Of a stretch of 64,000 nucleotides of DNA, positions 10,100 to 19,988 are shown piece after piece (position 1 is the stretch's first letter; every line of letters begins with the position of its first letter). The notes beneath the pieces were generated by a model that ran no database searches, had not been told where the DNA came from, and was given only the letters and a program-made list of their open reading frames with translations. The DNA comes from Streptomonospora wellingtoniae (GTDB taxonomy: Bacteria; Actinomycetota; Actinomycetes; Streptosporangiales; Streptosporangiaceae), in NCBI RefSeq assembly GCF_031845375.1, contig NZ_JAVREK010000006.1, forward strand, positions 62,001-126,000. The letters are read 5' to 3'. The position numbers were made by a program, and so were the translations under genes.

Positions 10100-10136
10100 G
10101 GGGCGCGCGGCGCGGCGGTGCCCCGCCGCGCGCCCC
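10100..10136 (-). terminator. Strong hairpin after the sugar transporter operon
   Basis: GGGGCGCGCGGCG (10100-10112) pairs perfectly with 10124-10136 around an 11-base loop. It starts 4 bases beyond the mmsB stop and would end the arabinose operon transcript before dnaG. Confidence 0.75.
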
Positions 10137-10140
10137 CGGC

Positions 10141-11451
10141 TCACCGCGGCGGTGCCGGAGCGGCCGCCTCGGCGGAGCCCTCCTTGTGCTTCCGGGAAGC
10201 GGAGTCCTCCGCCTGTTCCGGCGGCAGCGGCCCGGATCCCGAGCCCTTCCTGCCGGCGGTCCCGCCGGCGCGCCCGTACCCGACCCGCTGCTTGTTGTAG
10301 ATGTCGAACGCCACGGCCGCGAGCAGCACCAGGCCCTTGATGGCCTGCTGCCAGTCCACACCCAGCCCGATGATGGACATGCCGTTGTTCATCACGCCCA
10401 TGACCAGCGCGCCGACCACGGCGCCGATCACGGTGCCCACACCGCCAGAGGCCGAGGCCCCGCCGATGAACGCCGCAGCGATCGCGTCCAGCTCGAACAT
10501 CTCGCCGGCGCCCGGGGTGGCGGCGTTGAGCCGCGCGGTGAAGACCAGGCCCGCCAGTGCCGAGAGCACGCCCATGTTGACGAACACCCAGAACGTGGTG
10601 CGCTTGGTCTTCACACCGGAGAGGCGGGCGGCCTTCTCGCTGCCGCCCACGGCGTAGATGCGCCGGCCCGCGGTGGTCGACTTCATCAGGAAGGAGTAGC
10701 CCACGATGAGGACGAGCAGCAGCAGCCCCACGATCGGGATCCCGTTGTAGTCGGCCAGGGCGTAGGAGAACAGCATCACCACGGCCACGGTCGCCGCCGC
10801 CTTGGCCGCGGTCAGCGCGGCCGAGGAGGCGGGCAGGCCGTGCGCCAGGTTGCGTGCGCGCACCCGCCACTGGACCCAGACGAGGGCGGCCGACCCGGCG
10901 GCGCCCAGCGCGAGCGTCAGCAGGTGCGGCCCCTCGGTGAATCCGGGAACGAACCCGCTGGCCCACATGCGCACCGACTGCGGGAGCGGGCCGATCGAGC
11001 GCCCGCCCAGCACGATCAGGGTGGCGCCGCGGAAGATGAGCATCCCGGCGAGGGTGACGATGAACGCCGGGATGCGCACGTAGGCGATCCAGAACCCCTG
11101 CCAGGCGCCGATCAGGCCGCCCATGGCCAGCGCGAGCGGTACGACCACCAGCGGCGGCAGCCCCCAGCCGGTCATGAGCACGGTCGACGCCGCACCCGTG
11201 AACGCCACCACCGAGCCCACCGACAGGTCGATGTGGCCGGTGATGATGACCAGCATCATCCCCACGGCCAGGATCAGCACGTAGGAGTTCTGCATGATCA
11301 CGTTGGTGATGTTCAGCGGCCGCAGGAGCAGGCCGCCGGTGAGGATCTGGAACAGCACGACGATGACCGCCAGCGCGATCACCATGCCGTACTGCCGCGC
11401 GTTGTTGCGCACCAGGTCGCGCAGTGTGCGCAGAAGTGGTGTTGATTGCAT
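10141..11451 (-). CDS. mmsB: Monosaccharide ABC transporter permease (MmsB/GguB/XylH type)
   Basis: The 436-residue membrane protein has about ten hydrophobic segments and the BPD_transp_2 pattern, including GHIDLSVGSVVAF (near 91-103) and AAAFIGGASASGGVGTVIGAVVGAL near the C terminus. It ends in a hydrophilic Gly/Ala/Pro tail. It would form the membrane channel of a high-affinity sugar importer with the ATPase MmsA and binding protein ChvE encoded upstream. The gene starts 6 bases after mmsA ends, so it is in the same operon. Arabinose or arabinose oligomer products are the likely substrate from the araBDA/GH51 context, though the family imports several pentoses and hexoses. Confidence 0.92.
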   Translation of the reverse strand: MQSTPLLRTLRDLVRNNARQYGMVIALAVIVVLFQILTGGLLLRPLNITNVIMQNSYVLILAVGMMLVIITGHIDLSVGSVVAFTGAASTVLMTGWGLPPLVVVPLALAMGGLIGAWQGFWIAYVRIPAFIVTLAGMLIFRGATLIVLGGRSIGPLPQSVRMWASGFVPGFTEGPHLLTLALGAAGSAALVWVQWRVRARNLAHGLPASSAALTAAKAAATVAVVMLFSYALADYNGIPIVGLLLLVLIVGYSFLMKSTTAGRRIYAVGGSEKAARLSGVKTKRTTFWVFVNMGVLSALAGLVFTARLNAATPGAGEMFELDAIAAAFIGGASASGGVGTVIGAVVGALVMGVMNNGMSIIGLGVDWQQAIKGLVLLAAVAFDIYNKQRVGYGRAGGTAGRKGSGSGPLPPEQAEDSASRKHKEGSAEAAAPAPPR

Positions 11452-11457
11452 GGCCAG

Positions 11458-12987
<1,530 letters not shown>

Positions 12988-13000
12988 TTCCGGCACCGCC

Positions 13001-14095
13001 TCACGAGAGCTCCGACTTTTCGTAGTAGCCGCTGTCGATGAGGGCCTCCTCGTAGTTGTCCTCGTCGACCGAGACGGGCTCCAGCAGGTGGGCGGGCACG
13101 ACCTTCTTGCCGTTGTCGTAGCTCTCGGTGTCGTTGACCTTCGGCTTCTCGCCGTTGAGAACCGCGTCGGTCATGTTGACGGCCACCTCGGCGAGCTTGC
13201 GGGTGTCCTTGAAGACCGTCTGGGTCTGCTCGCCGGCGATGATCGACTTGACGGAGGCCAGTTCGGCGTCCTGGCCGGTGATCACCGGCAGGGGCCGGTC
13301 CTCGCTGCCGTAGCCCACGGCCTTCAGCGAGGAGATGACGCCGATGCTGATGCCGTCGTAGGGCGACAGGACCGCGTCGAGCTGCTTGTTGGAGTAGTGC
13401 GAGCTGAGCAGGTTGTCCATGCGCGACTGGGCCTTGGCGCCGCTCCAGCGCATGGTGGCGATCTGGTCCATCTCGGTCTGGCCGCTGCGGACCTCCAGCT
13501 TTCCCTCGTCGATGTAGGGCTGGAGCACCGACATGGCGCCGTCGTAGAAGAAGTAGGCGTTGTTGTCGTCGGGCGAGCCGCCGAACAGCTCGATGTTGAA
13601 GGGGCCCTCCTCGTTCTTCAGGTCGAGGGACTCCTCGATGTAGGAGGCCTGCAGCACTCCCACCTGGAAGTTGTCGAAGGTCGCGTAGTAGTCGACGTGC
13701 TCGCTGCCGTTGATCAGGCGGTCATAGGAGATGACCGGGATGTCGTTGTCGGCGGCCATCTGCAGCACGTCGGTGAGCGCCTCGCCGTCGATGGCGGCGA
13801 TGACCAGGGCGTCCACGCCGCGGGTGATCATGTTCTCGATCTGGGAGACCTGGTCCTCGACCACGTCCTCGGCGTACTGCAGGTCGGTGCCGTAGCCGGC
13901 TTCCTTGAACAGCCGGACCATGTTCTTACCGTCGGCGACCCAGCGGTCGGACGACTTGGTCGGCATCGCGATCCCGACGGTGCCGTTCTCTCCTGACTGC
14001 TGGGCGGCGTCTCCGACGCCGCCGCAGGCGGTCAGCACAAGCGCCATGACCGCGGCCAGGGCCGCGGACAGGATGGCGGAGGGGGTCCGCTTCAT
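13001..14095 (-). CDS. chvE: Sugar-binding lipoprotein of the ABC importer (ChvE/XylF type)
   Basis: The 364-residue protein starts with a lipoprotein signal peptide whose lipobox is LTAC with Cys24 as the anchor. The mature part is a periplasmic-binding-protein-1/LacI fold (VGIAMPTKSSDRW, ALVIAAIDGEAL, VISYDRLI, VITGQDAELASVKSI). The many conserved residues around DGISIGVISSLK and the VDYYATFDNFQVG segment match the ChvE multiple-monosaccharide group. It captures sugar outside the membrane for MmsB/MmsA. The ATG at 14095 follows AGGAG by 7 bases. The gene lies 53 bases after abfA and is probably co-transcribed. Confidence 0.93.
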   Translation of the reverse strand: MKRTPSAILSAALAAVMALVLTACGGVGDAAQQSGENGTVGIAMPTKSSDRWVADGKNMVRLFKEAGYGTDLQYAEDVVEDQVSQIENMITRGVDALVIAAIDGEALTDVLQMAADNDIPVISYDRLINGSEHVDYYATFDNFQVGVLQASYIEESLDLKNEEGPFNIELFGGSPDDNNAYFFYDGAMSVLQPYIDEGKLEVRSGQTEMDQIATMRWSGAKAQSRMDNLLSSHYSNKQLDAVLSPYDGISIGVISSLKAVGYGSEDRPLPVITGQDAELASVKSIIAGEQTQTVFKDTRKLAEVAVNMTDAVLNGEKPKVNDTESYDNGKKVVPAHLLEPVSVDEDNYEEALIDSGYYEKSELS

Positions 14096-14148
14096 CGTGT
14101 GCTCCTCATGATGGGGGTTGGGGGGTTCTGTGCGGGTGCGGGCGGCGC

Positions 14149-15663
14149 TCAAGCGCGCGGGAGGGCGAGCTTGAGAACCGTCCACGAGACCGGCGGGAGG
14201 ACGGCGCTGAGGCGGCCGTCCTCCAGTCGGACGTCTTCGTTCTCGCGCGGCACGACGCGGTCGGGCCGCTCGCGGGTGTTGGCGGCGTAGACGTCGTCGT
14301 CGTGCAGCGTCAGGCACGAGGCGACGCCCTCGGCGTCCAGGCCGCGCAGGTCCACGTCGACGGAGACGTGATCGTCCGTGGCGCGGTTGACCAGGAAGAC
14401 GGCGGCTTCGCCCTTGTCGGGGTCGTGGGTGGCGACCGCGTCGACGAGCGGGACCTCGCCGTAGCGGGCGGTCTCGCGCACCGGGCTCTGCGGCTCCACC
14501 CGCAGCACGGTGCCGGACGCGTTGGCCGCGGTCAGCGCGAACGGGTGGAAGGTGGTCTGGCGCCAGGCGGGCCCGCCGGGCTCGGTCATGATCGGCGCGA
14601 TGACGTTGACGAGCTGGGCGAGGCTCGCCGCGGTGACGCGGTCGCTGTGGCGCAGCAGCGAGATGAGCAGGCTGCCGAAGACCACGGCGTCGGCGACGTG
14701 GTAGCGGTCCTCGATGACGCGGGGCGCGACCGGCCAATCGGTGCCCGGGTCCGTGGCGTGGTGCCGCCTGCGGTACCACACGTTCCACTCGTCGAACGAG
14801 AGCTGGATCCGCTTCTTGGCGCCCAGTTTGGCGCGCACGGCGTCGGCGGTGGCGACCACGGACTCGATGAAGTGGTCCATCTCGGCGCCGGAGGCCAGAA
14901 AGCCGGCCAGGTCGCCGTCGTGCTCCTCGTAGTAGGAGTGCAGGGAGATGTAGTCGACGTGGTCGTAGGTCTGCTCCAGCACCTCGGCCTCCCATGCGCC
15001 GAAGGTCGCCATCTCCGGACCCGAGGATCCGCAGGCCACCAGCTCCAAGCCCGGGTCGCTCATCCGCATGGCGCGCGCGACCTCGGCCGCCAGCCGGCCG
15101 TACTCGTGCGCGGTCTTGTGGCCGATCTGCCAGGGGCCGTCCATCTCGTTGCCCAGGCACCACATGCGGATGCCGTGCGGCCGGGGGCTGCCGTTGGCCA
15201 CGCGCCGGTCCGACAGCTCCGTTCCGCCGGGGTGGTTGGCGTACTCAAGCAGGTCGACGGCCTCCTGGAGGCCGCGGGTGCCCAGGTTGACGGCCATCAT
15301 CGGCTCGATGCCCAGCCGGCGGGTCCAGGTCATGAACTCGTCCAGGCCGAACTGGTTGGTCTCGGTGGAGTGCCAGGCCAGCTCGCGCCGCAACGGTCGC
15401 TGGTCCTTGGGACCGACGCCGTCCTCCCAGCGGTAGCCGGAGACGAAGTTGCCGCCGGGGTAGCGCACGGTGGTGACGCCCAGCTCGCGGACGAGGTCGG
15501 CCACGTCGGTGCGGAAGCCGTCGGCGTCGGCGGTGGGGTGGCCGGGCTCGTAGATCCCGGTGTAGACGCAGCGGCCCATGTGCTCGACGAACGAGCCGAA
15601 GGTGCGGCGGTGCACGGGCGCGACGCGGAAGGCGGGGTCGATGGTCATCGACGCGTGCAGCAT
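14149..15663 (-). CDS. abfA: Alpha-L-arabinofuranosidase, GH51
   Basis: The 504-residue enzyme removes terminal L-arabinofuranose from arabinan or arabinoxylan pieces. Both GH51 catalytic residues are visible: the acid/base Glu173 in CLGNEMDGPW and the nucleophile Glu292 in FDEWNVWY. The N-terminal barrel (RTFGSFVEHMGRCVYTGIYEP) and the C-terminal beta-sandwich are full length. There is no signal peptide, so it acts in the cytoplasm on imported arabino-oligosaccharides, consistent with the adjacent chvE-mmsAB importer. The ATG at 15663 follows GGGGAGA by 7 bases. The product feeds araA, araB and araD upstream. Confidence 0.95.
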   Translation of the reverse strand: MLHASMTIDPAFRVAPVHRRTFGSFVEHMGRCVYTGIYEPGHPTADADGFRTDVADLVRELGVTTVRYPGGNFVSGYRWEDGVGPKDQRPLRRELAWHSTETNQFGLDEFMTWTRRLGIEPMMAVNLGTRGLQEAVDLLEYANHPGGTELSDRRVANGSPRPHGIRMWCLGNEMDGPWQIGHKTAHEYGRLAAEVARAMRMSDPGLELVACGSSGPEMATFGAWEAEVLEQTYDHVDYISLHSYYEEHDGDLAGFLASGAEMDHFIESVVATADAVRAKLGAKKRIQLSFDEWNVWYRRRHHATDPGTDWPVAPRVIEDRYHVADAVVFGSLLISLLRHSDRVTAASLAQLVNVIAPIMTEPGGPAWRQTTFHPFALTAANASGTVLRVEPQSPVRETARYGEVPLVDAVATHDPDKGEAAVFLVNRATDDHVSVDVDLRGLDAEGVASCLTLHDDDVYAANTRERPDRVVPRENEDVRLEDGRLSAVLPPVSWTVLKLALPRA

Positions 15664-15727
15664 TCGCGGTTCTCCCCCCAGGGTCCGGGGCGCTGTGTCG
15701 GAGGCGGGCGGGTGGCGGTTCGGGGCT

Positions 15728-15823
15728 TCAGAGTTCGCGGGCCGCGGTCGGACCGCCGGCCAGGAACGCGCGCCGCCCCAGGTCGGGGGCCGGCCCGGGG
15801 CCGGTGGTGTCTCGTCTGCGCAT
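15728..15823 (-). CDS. 31-residue ORF with twin-arginine-like motif, perhaps a broken gene start
   Basis: A small ORF starts with ATG at 15823, preceded by AGAGGAG at a 6-base spacing, one of the better ribosome-binding sites here. The product contains GRRAFLAGG, the kind of stretch that opens a Tat signal peptide, but stops after 31 residues without a full hydrophobic core. It lies between araA and abfA, where a secreted sugar hydrolase or binding protein could once have been. It may be a remnant, a small leader peptide or a chance ORF. Confidence 0.3.
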   Translation of the reverse strand: MRRRDTTGPGPAPDLGRRAFLAGGPTAAREL

Positions 15824-16167
15824 GGCGACTCCTCTGCTCTCGCTGCGCTGGTGCGGCCGTCCCCCGAGAGACCGCTGGACTTGTCCGGGGGTGCGGCGGT
15901 GCGCCGCACCTGCGGGCCGCCGCGAGGCGAGCGGGGCCGCCTGCGGTAGGCCTTCGCGCGAGGCTCCGCGCGCTGCGGGTGTGCTTTCGGTGCCGGTGCT
16001 GTACGTGCTGTCGACAGGAGCGGGTGTGCGGGTCGGGCGCCGCGGCCGGTCGGGGCCTGCGGCGTCCTCTGCGTCACCGGCCGGTGCCGGCCCGCCGTCC
16101 GGTGTGGTCCCGGTACGGCCCGCCGGTGTGCGGCGGGGCGTCCGCGGGCCGCGGACGCCCCGGTCGA
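15824..16167. other. Intergenic region between araA and the 31-codon ORF
   Basis: About 340 bases with no convincing gene. It holds the araA terminator (16135-16161) and a smaller GC hairpin around 15890-15910. I see no repeat of the LacI operator here, so abfA and the transporter either rely on read-through or on an unrecognised promoter. Confidence 0.6.
16135..16161 (-). terminator. Hairpin after araA
   Basis: GGGGCGTCCGC (16135-16145) and GCGGACGCCCC (16151-16161) form a perfect 11-bp stem with a 5-base loop, starting 6 bases after the araA stop. It may partly separate araBDA from the downstream abfA-transporter genes. Confidence 0.75.
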
Positions 16168-17565
16168 TCAGACCTGGACGAACTCGATGCCGGCCAGGTC
16201 GCAGAACACTCTCCAGTCGTCGGCGGTGCGCCCCAGGTTCATGACCATGTGGTGGGTTCCCCCGGCGCGCAGCCAGCCGTCCATGCAGCCGCGCACACCC
16301 GAGGAGGGGCGGAACTGGCCGTAGGGCATCTCCAGCGCCGGGAGCACCTGGGAGTCCAGGACCTCGCCCTCGGCGACCACCAGCCGGAAGCGCTCGCCGC
16401 CGAGCGCCACCAGGGAGGCGAGGGTGGCGGGGCCGGGTTGGATGCGGAAGAGCAGGGTGGGCGGGTCGTCCAGGCCCCCGATGCCCAGCGGGCGCTTGAT
16501 GAGCCGTACCGGCTCGTCGTCGCGGGCGACCTTCCAGTTCCCCTCGCCCATGTGGCTCATCAGGATGGAGTCCGAGGGGAAGTCCATCGCGTACATCTCG
16601 GTGAAGTGGCCGTCGCCGGCGAGCTGGTGGCCGGCGTAGACGATGGACGCGGCCAGCGCGTCGCCCTCGCCGGCGAACCCGTAGCCGTCGGCCATGAGGC
16701 TGGACGCCGAGGCCATGGGCAGCCGGGCGAACCTGCCGTCCTCGCCGATGGCGTCGAAGTGCGTGGAGTAGGCGCCGCACCCGTGCTCGACGAGCAGCCG
16801 CTCGATGCCCAGCTGCATGCGGGCGTGGTCCTCGCGCTCGTCCTTGGACAGCCGCTCGTCGACGGTGAAGCGCTCGTCCTCCTCGGCCATCAGCGCGTCG
16901 ACGGCCGACGAGGGCAGCTGGGCCATGGTGCGGTGCAGCGCACCGGGAGCGATGACCTCGATCTCGGGACCGAGCTTGCGCATCCAGGCGGTCTCGTCGA
17001 CGCGGGCGTCGCCCATGCCGTTCATGGCGTAGCCGAATACACCCACCTTGAGCCGCTTCCAGGCGGTGACCGCGCGGGCGGCGCGCGCCCAGCGGCCCAC
17101 GCGCTCGCGGAAGGCGTCGCCGGGCCACTCCTCGGTGATGACGTCGAACGCACGACCGGCCCGCACCATGGCGTTGGCGGTGTCCTGTGCGCCGTGGATG
17201 CCCTGGTTGTAGGTCATGTCGGCCATGTCCCACTCCGGTGTGACCACCGGGTCGGGCTGGATGTTCGCCAGGCACAGCGGCACCCGCGCCTCGTTCAGCA
17301 CGCGCGTCACACGCAGCGAGGGGCCGTAGGTGAGCATGACGACCAGGACGCCGTCGAGGTCGTCGTTCTCGAAGGCCCGCATCTCCCGCTCGGCGTCGGC
17401 GCGCCCGCGCACGGGGTCGGAGACGACGCAGTCGGCGATGTCGGCGAGGCTGTCGGCGATCTGGCGCGCGTAGCCGGCCTGCCGGTCGGTGATGCCCGGG
17501 ATCATGTCGTCGTAGAGGGGCTGCATGATGCCGAGGATCCCGATGGTGGGAAGGCGTTCGCTCAC
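16168..17565 (-). CDS. araA: L-arabinose isomerase (actinobacterial short L-fucose/L-arabinose isomerase family)
   Basis: The 465-residue protein would convert L-arabinose to L-ribulose. It is shorter than E. coli AraA (about 500 residues) and belongs to the actinobacterial L-fucose/L-arabinose isomerase family; conserved stretches are GILGIMQPLYDDMIPG, NDDLDGVLVVMLTYGPSL and SDSILMSHMGEGNWKVA. Metal-binding Glu/His residues fall in the AYSTHFDAIGEDGRF and MSHMGEGNW regions. Its GTG start (17565) overlaps the araD stop by 4 bases (GTGA), so translation is coupled. The arabinose assignment rests mainly on the araB/araD/GH51 neighbours. Confidence 0.88.
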   Translation of the reverse strand: MSERLPTIGILGIMQPLYDDMIPGITDRQAGYARQIADSLADIADCVVSDPVRGRADAEREMRAFENDDLDGVLVVMLTYGPSLRVTRVLNEARVPLCLANIQPDPVVTPEWDMADMTYNQGIHGAQDTANAMVRAGRAFDVITEEWPGDAFRERVGRWARAARAVTAWKRLKVGVFGYAMNGMGDARVDETAWMRKLGPEIEVIAPGALHRTMAQLPSSAVDALMAEEDERFTVDERLSKDEREDHARMQLGIERLLVEHGCGAYSTHFDAIGEDGRFARLPMASASSLMADGYGFAGEGDALAASIVYAGHQLAGDGHFTEMYAMDFPSDSILMSHMGEGNWKVARDDEPVRLIKRPLGIGGLDDPPTLLFRIQPGPATLASLVALGGERFRLVVAEGEVLDSQVLPALEMPYGQFRPSSGVRGCMDGWLRAGGTHHMVMNLGRTADDWRVFCDLAGIEFVQV

Positions 17566-18266
17566 GAGTCCGAACCTTCTCTCTGGCCGTAGACGTTCTG
17601 GTAGCGGGCGTAGAGGGCGTCGATGTGCTCCTGCGGCAGGCGCTCGACCGGACCGTGCTCGCGTGCCAGGTGAACGGTCCGGGCGACGTCCTCGCACATC
17701 ACGGCGGCCTTGACGGCGGCCTTGGCGTCCTTGCCCACGGTGAATACACCGTGCTTGGCCATCAGCACGGCGGGCGAGCGGTGGCCGTCGAGGGTGGCGA
17801 CGATGCCGCGGCCGATGTCGTCGCCGCCGATCAGGGCGAACGGGCCGACGGGGATGTCGTCGCCGAACTCGTCGGCCATCGCCGTGATGGCGCAGGGGAC
17901 GGGTTCGCTGCGAGCGGCCCAGGCGGTGGCGTAGGTGCTGTGCGTGTGCACGACCGCGCCGACCTCGGGCATGTGCCGGTAGACGTAGGCGTGGGCGTCG
18001 GTGTCGCTGGAAGGCGCGTGCCGGCCGTCGACCCGCTGGCCCTGCAGGTCGCAGACGACCATCGAGTCGGGCGTCAGGTCCTCGTAGGTGACGCCGCTGG
18101 GCTTGATGACGATGAGGCCGGTGCCGGGCACGCGCTCGGAGATGTTGCCGCTGGTCCAGGTGACGAGGTTCCACCGGGTCAGCTCGGCGTGCAGGGCGCA
18201 CACCCGGGCGCGGGCGGCGTCCAGCGCTTCGGCGGAGTGCGCGGACAGGTCGGGCAGTGCTGTCAT
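17562..18266 (-). CDS. araD: L-ribulose-5-phosphate 4-epimerase
   Basis: The 234-residue class II aldolase-fold enzyme converts L-ribulose 5-phosphate to D-xylulose 5-phosphate, delivering arabinose carbon to the pentose phosphate pathway. Metal ligands are visible in AVVHTHSTYATAW (the HTH pair) and in the later His of LMAKHGVFTVG. TWTSGNISERV and IKPSGVTYEDL form the phosphate-binding loops. The ATG at 18266 has AAGGA 4 bases upstream; an in-frame GTG at 18278 is an alternative. It starts just after araB ends and overlaps araA. Confidence 0.94.
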   Translation of the reverse strand: MTALPDLSAHSAEALDAARARVCALHAELTRWNLVTWTSGNISERVPGTGLIVIKPSGVTYEDLTPDSMVVCDLQGQRVDGRHAPSSDTDAHAYVYRHMPEVGAVVHTHSTYATAWAARSEPVPCAITAMADEFGDDIPVGPFALIGGDDIGRGIVATLDGHRSPAVLMAKHGVFTVGKDAKAAVKAAVMCEDVARTVHLAREHGPVERLPQEHIDALYARYQNVYGQREGSDS

Positions 18267-18280
18267 GGCGTCCTTCACGG

Positions 18281-19960
18281 TCAGTCGGCCAGGCTCTCGT
18301 TGCGGATGGTGCGCAGCGTGTGCAGGGCGTCGCTGCCGCCGCGGCCGAAGTGGTCGTGCAGTTCGGTGTAGACCGCGTAGAGCCGGTCGTAGGCCGCGGC
18401 GCGGTCGGGGTCGGGCAGGACGGCGTTGCGGGCGGCGCCGCCCATGGCCGCCGAGGCGGTGCGGATGTCGGCGTAGGCGCCGGCCGCCACCGCCGCGTGG
18501 ATCGCCGAGCCGAGAGCGGGGCCCTGGTCGGAGTCGGCGATGGCCAGGGGGCGGTTGAGCACGTCGGCGTAGATCTGCAGGACGAAAGCGTTGCGCTTGA
18601 GGCCCCCGGCGACCGTGAACTCCTCGACGGGCACGCCTGAGCCGGCGAAGGCGTCGAGGATGGTGCGGGTGCCGAAGGCGGTCGACTCGACGAGCGCGCG
18701 GTAGACCTCTTCGGGCCGGGTCGCCAGCGTGAGTCCGCAGAGGACGCCGGAGAGGTCGTGGTCGACGAGGACGGAGCGGTTGCCGCTGTGCCAGTCCAGG
18801 GCGACGAGCCCGTGGCCGCCGACCGGCTGGTCGGCCGCCTTGCGCGAGAGCAGGTCGTGGACGGAGATCCCCAGTTCGTCGGCCTCACCGCGGTACTCGG
18901 CGGGCGCGTAGCTCTCGGCGAACCAGCCGAAGATGTCGCCGACGCCGCTCTGCCCGGCCTCGTAGCCCCAGAACCCGGGCGCGATGCCGTCCTTCACCGC
19001 CCCGCACATGCCCGGAACCTCGGCGAAGGACGCGCCGTTCATCACGTGGCAGGTGCTGGTGCCCATGACCGCGAGCATCCGGCCCGGCTCGACGGTCTGC
19101 GCGGCCGCGGCGGTGACGTGGGCGTCGACGTTGCCCACGGACACGGCGATGCCCTCGGGCAGGCCGGTAAGCGCCGCAGCGGCGGCGGACAGGCCGCCGG
19201 CGCGGTCGCCGAGCTGCATGAGCGGGTGGGCGAGCTTCTCCTCGGCGAAGCCGGCGAAGTCGGGGTGGAGCGCGGCCAGGTAGTCGCGGCCGGGCCAGGC
19301 GCCGTCCTGGTGGATGCCCTTGTACCCGGCGGTGCAGACGTTGCGCGTCTCGGAGCCGCACAGCACCCACACGATCCAGTCGGCGGCCTCGATCCAGCGC
19401 TCGGTTCGCCCGTAGACCTCGGGGTCCTCGCGCAGCACCTGGAGGCCCTTGGCGAACTGCCACTCCGAGCTGATCTTTCCGCCGTAGCGGGACAGCCAGG
19501 GCTCGCCGCGCTCCTCGGCCAGGGTGTTGATGTCGTCGGCCTCGCGCTGGGCGGCGTGGTGCTTCCAGAGCTTGGGGTAGGCGTGCGGCCGGCCGGCGAA
19601 CTCCTCCAGCTCGCACAGCGGGGTTCCGTCGGCGGTGGTGGGCAGCACCGTGCAGGCGGTGAAGTCGGTCCCGATGCCGACGACGCGGTCGGGGGACACG
19701 CCCGCCGCCGCAAGCGCCTTGGGCACCGCGTGGCGCAGGACCGCGCGGTAGTCCTCGGGGACCTGCAGCGCGGTGTCGGGGGCGAGCGGATGGTCGGATC
19801 CGGGCAGCGTCTGCGCGACGACGCCGTGCTCGAACTCGTGTACGGCACCGGCGAGCTCGGCGCCGTCGGCGACGCTGACGACGACCGCGCGCCCCGAAAG
19901 GGTTCCGAAGTCGACGCCGATCACGACATCGCCGCTGTGAGCGCTAACATTCTCGTTCAC
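18281..19960 (-). CDS. araB: Ribulokinase (FGGY family)
   Basis: The 559-residue kinase phosphorylates L-ribulose with ATP. The N-terminal phosphate-binding motif GVDFGTLSGRAVVV is the AraB type, and the C-terminal FGGY domain shows the FTVAGGLKRNAFVLQIYADVLN-region pattern and SDQGPALGSAIHAAVAAGAY. Further AraB-type stretches are GIGTDFTACTVLP and KLWKHHAAQREAD. The GTG start at 19960 is preceded by GGAGG at 8 bases. A near copy of the LacI operator (19936-19949) lies within codons 4-9. It is the second gene of the lacI-araB-araD-araA run. Confidence 0.95.
   Translation of the reverse strand: MNENVSAHSGDVVIGVDFGTLSGRAVVVSVADGAELAGAVHEFEHGVVAQTLPGSDHPLAPDTALQVPEDYRAVLRHAVPKALAAAGVSPDRVVGIGTDFTACTVLPTTADGTPLCELEEFAGRPHAYPKLWKHHAAQREADDINTLAEERGEPWLSRYGGKISSEWQFAKGLQVLREDPEVYGRTERWIEAADWIVWVLCGSETRNVCTAGYKGIHQDGAWPGRDYLAALHPDFAGFAEEKLAHPLMQLGDRAGGLSAAAAALTGLPEGIAVSVGNVDAHVTAAAAQTVEPGRMLAVMGTSTCHVMNGASFAEVPGMCGAVKDGIAPGFWGYEAGQSGVGDIFGWFAESYAPAEYRGEADELGISVHDLLSRKAADQPVGGHGLVALDWHSGNRSVLVDHDLSGVLCGLTLATRPEEVYRALVESTAFGTRTILDAFAGSGVPVEEFTVAGGLKRNAFVLQIYADVLNRPLAIADSDQGPALGSAIHAAVAAGAYADIRTASAAMGGAARNAVLPDPDRAAAYDRLYAVYTELHDHFGRGGSDALHTLRTIRNESLAD
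19936..19949. promoter_or_regulatory. Second LacI-type operator inside the start of araB
   Basis: TGTGAGCGCTAACA differs at one position from the 14-bp operator at 21073-21086. It lies inside the araB coding region near the start, about 1.1 kb from the first site, where repressor could form a loop or a roadblock. Confidence 0.65.
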
Positions 19961-19988
19961 GGGAAGTTCCTCCAAGATGCGCGGTCGG

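Noticed and set aside
14302..17592. 1,096-codon plus-strand open frame over abfA and araA
   Set aside because: It is antisense to two well-supported genes and has shadow-frame composition.
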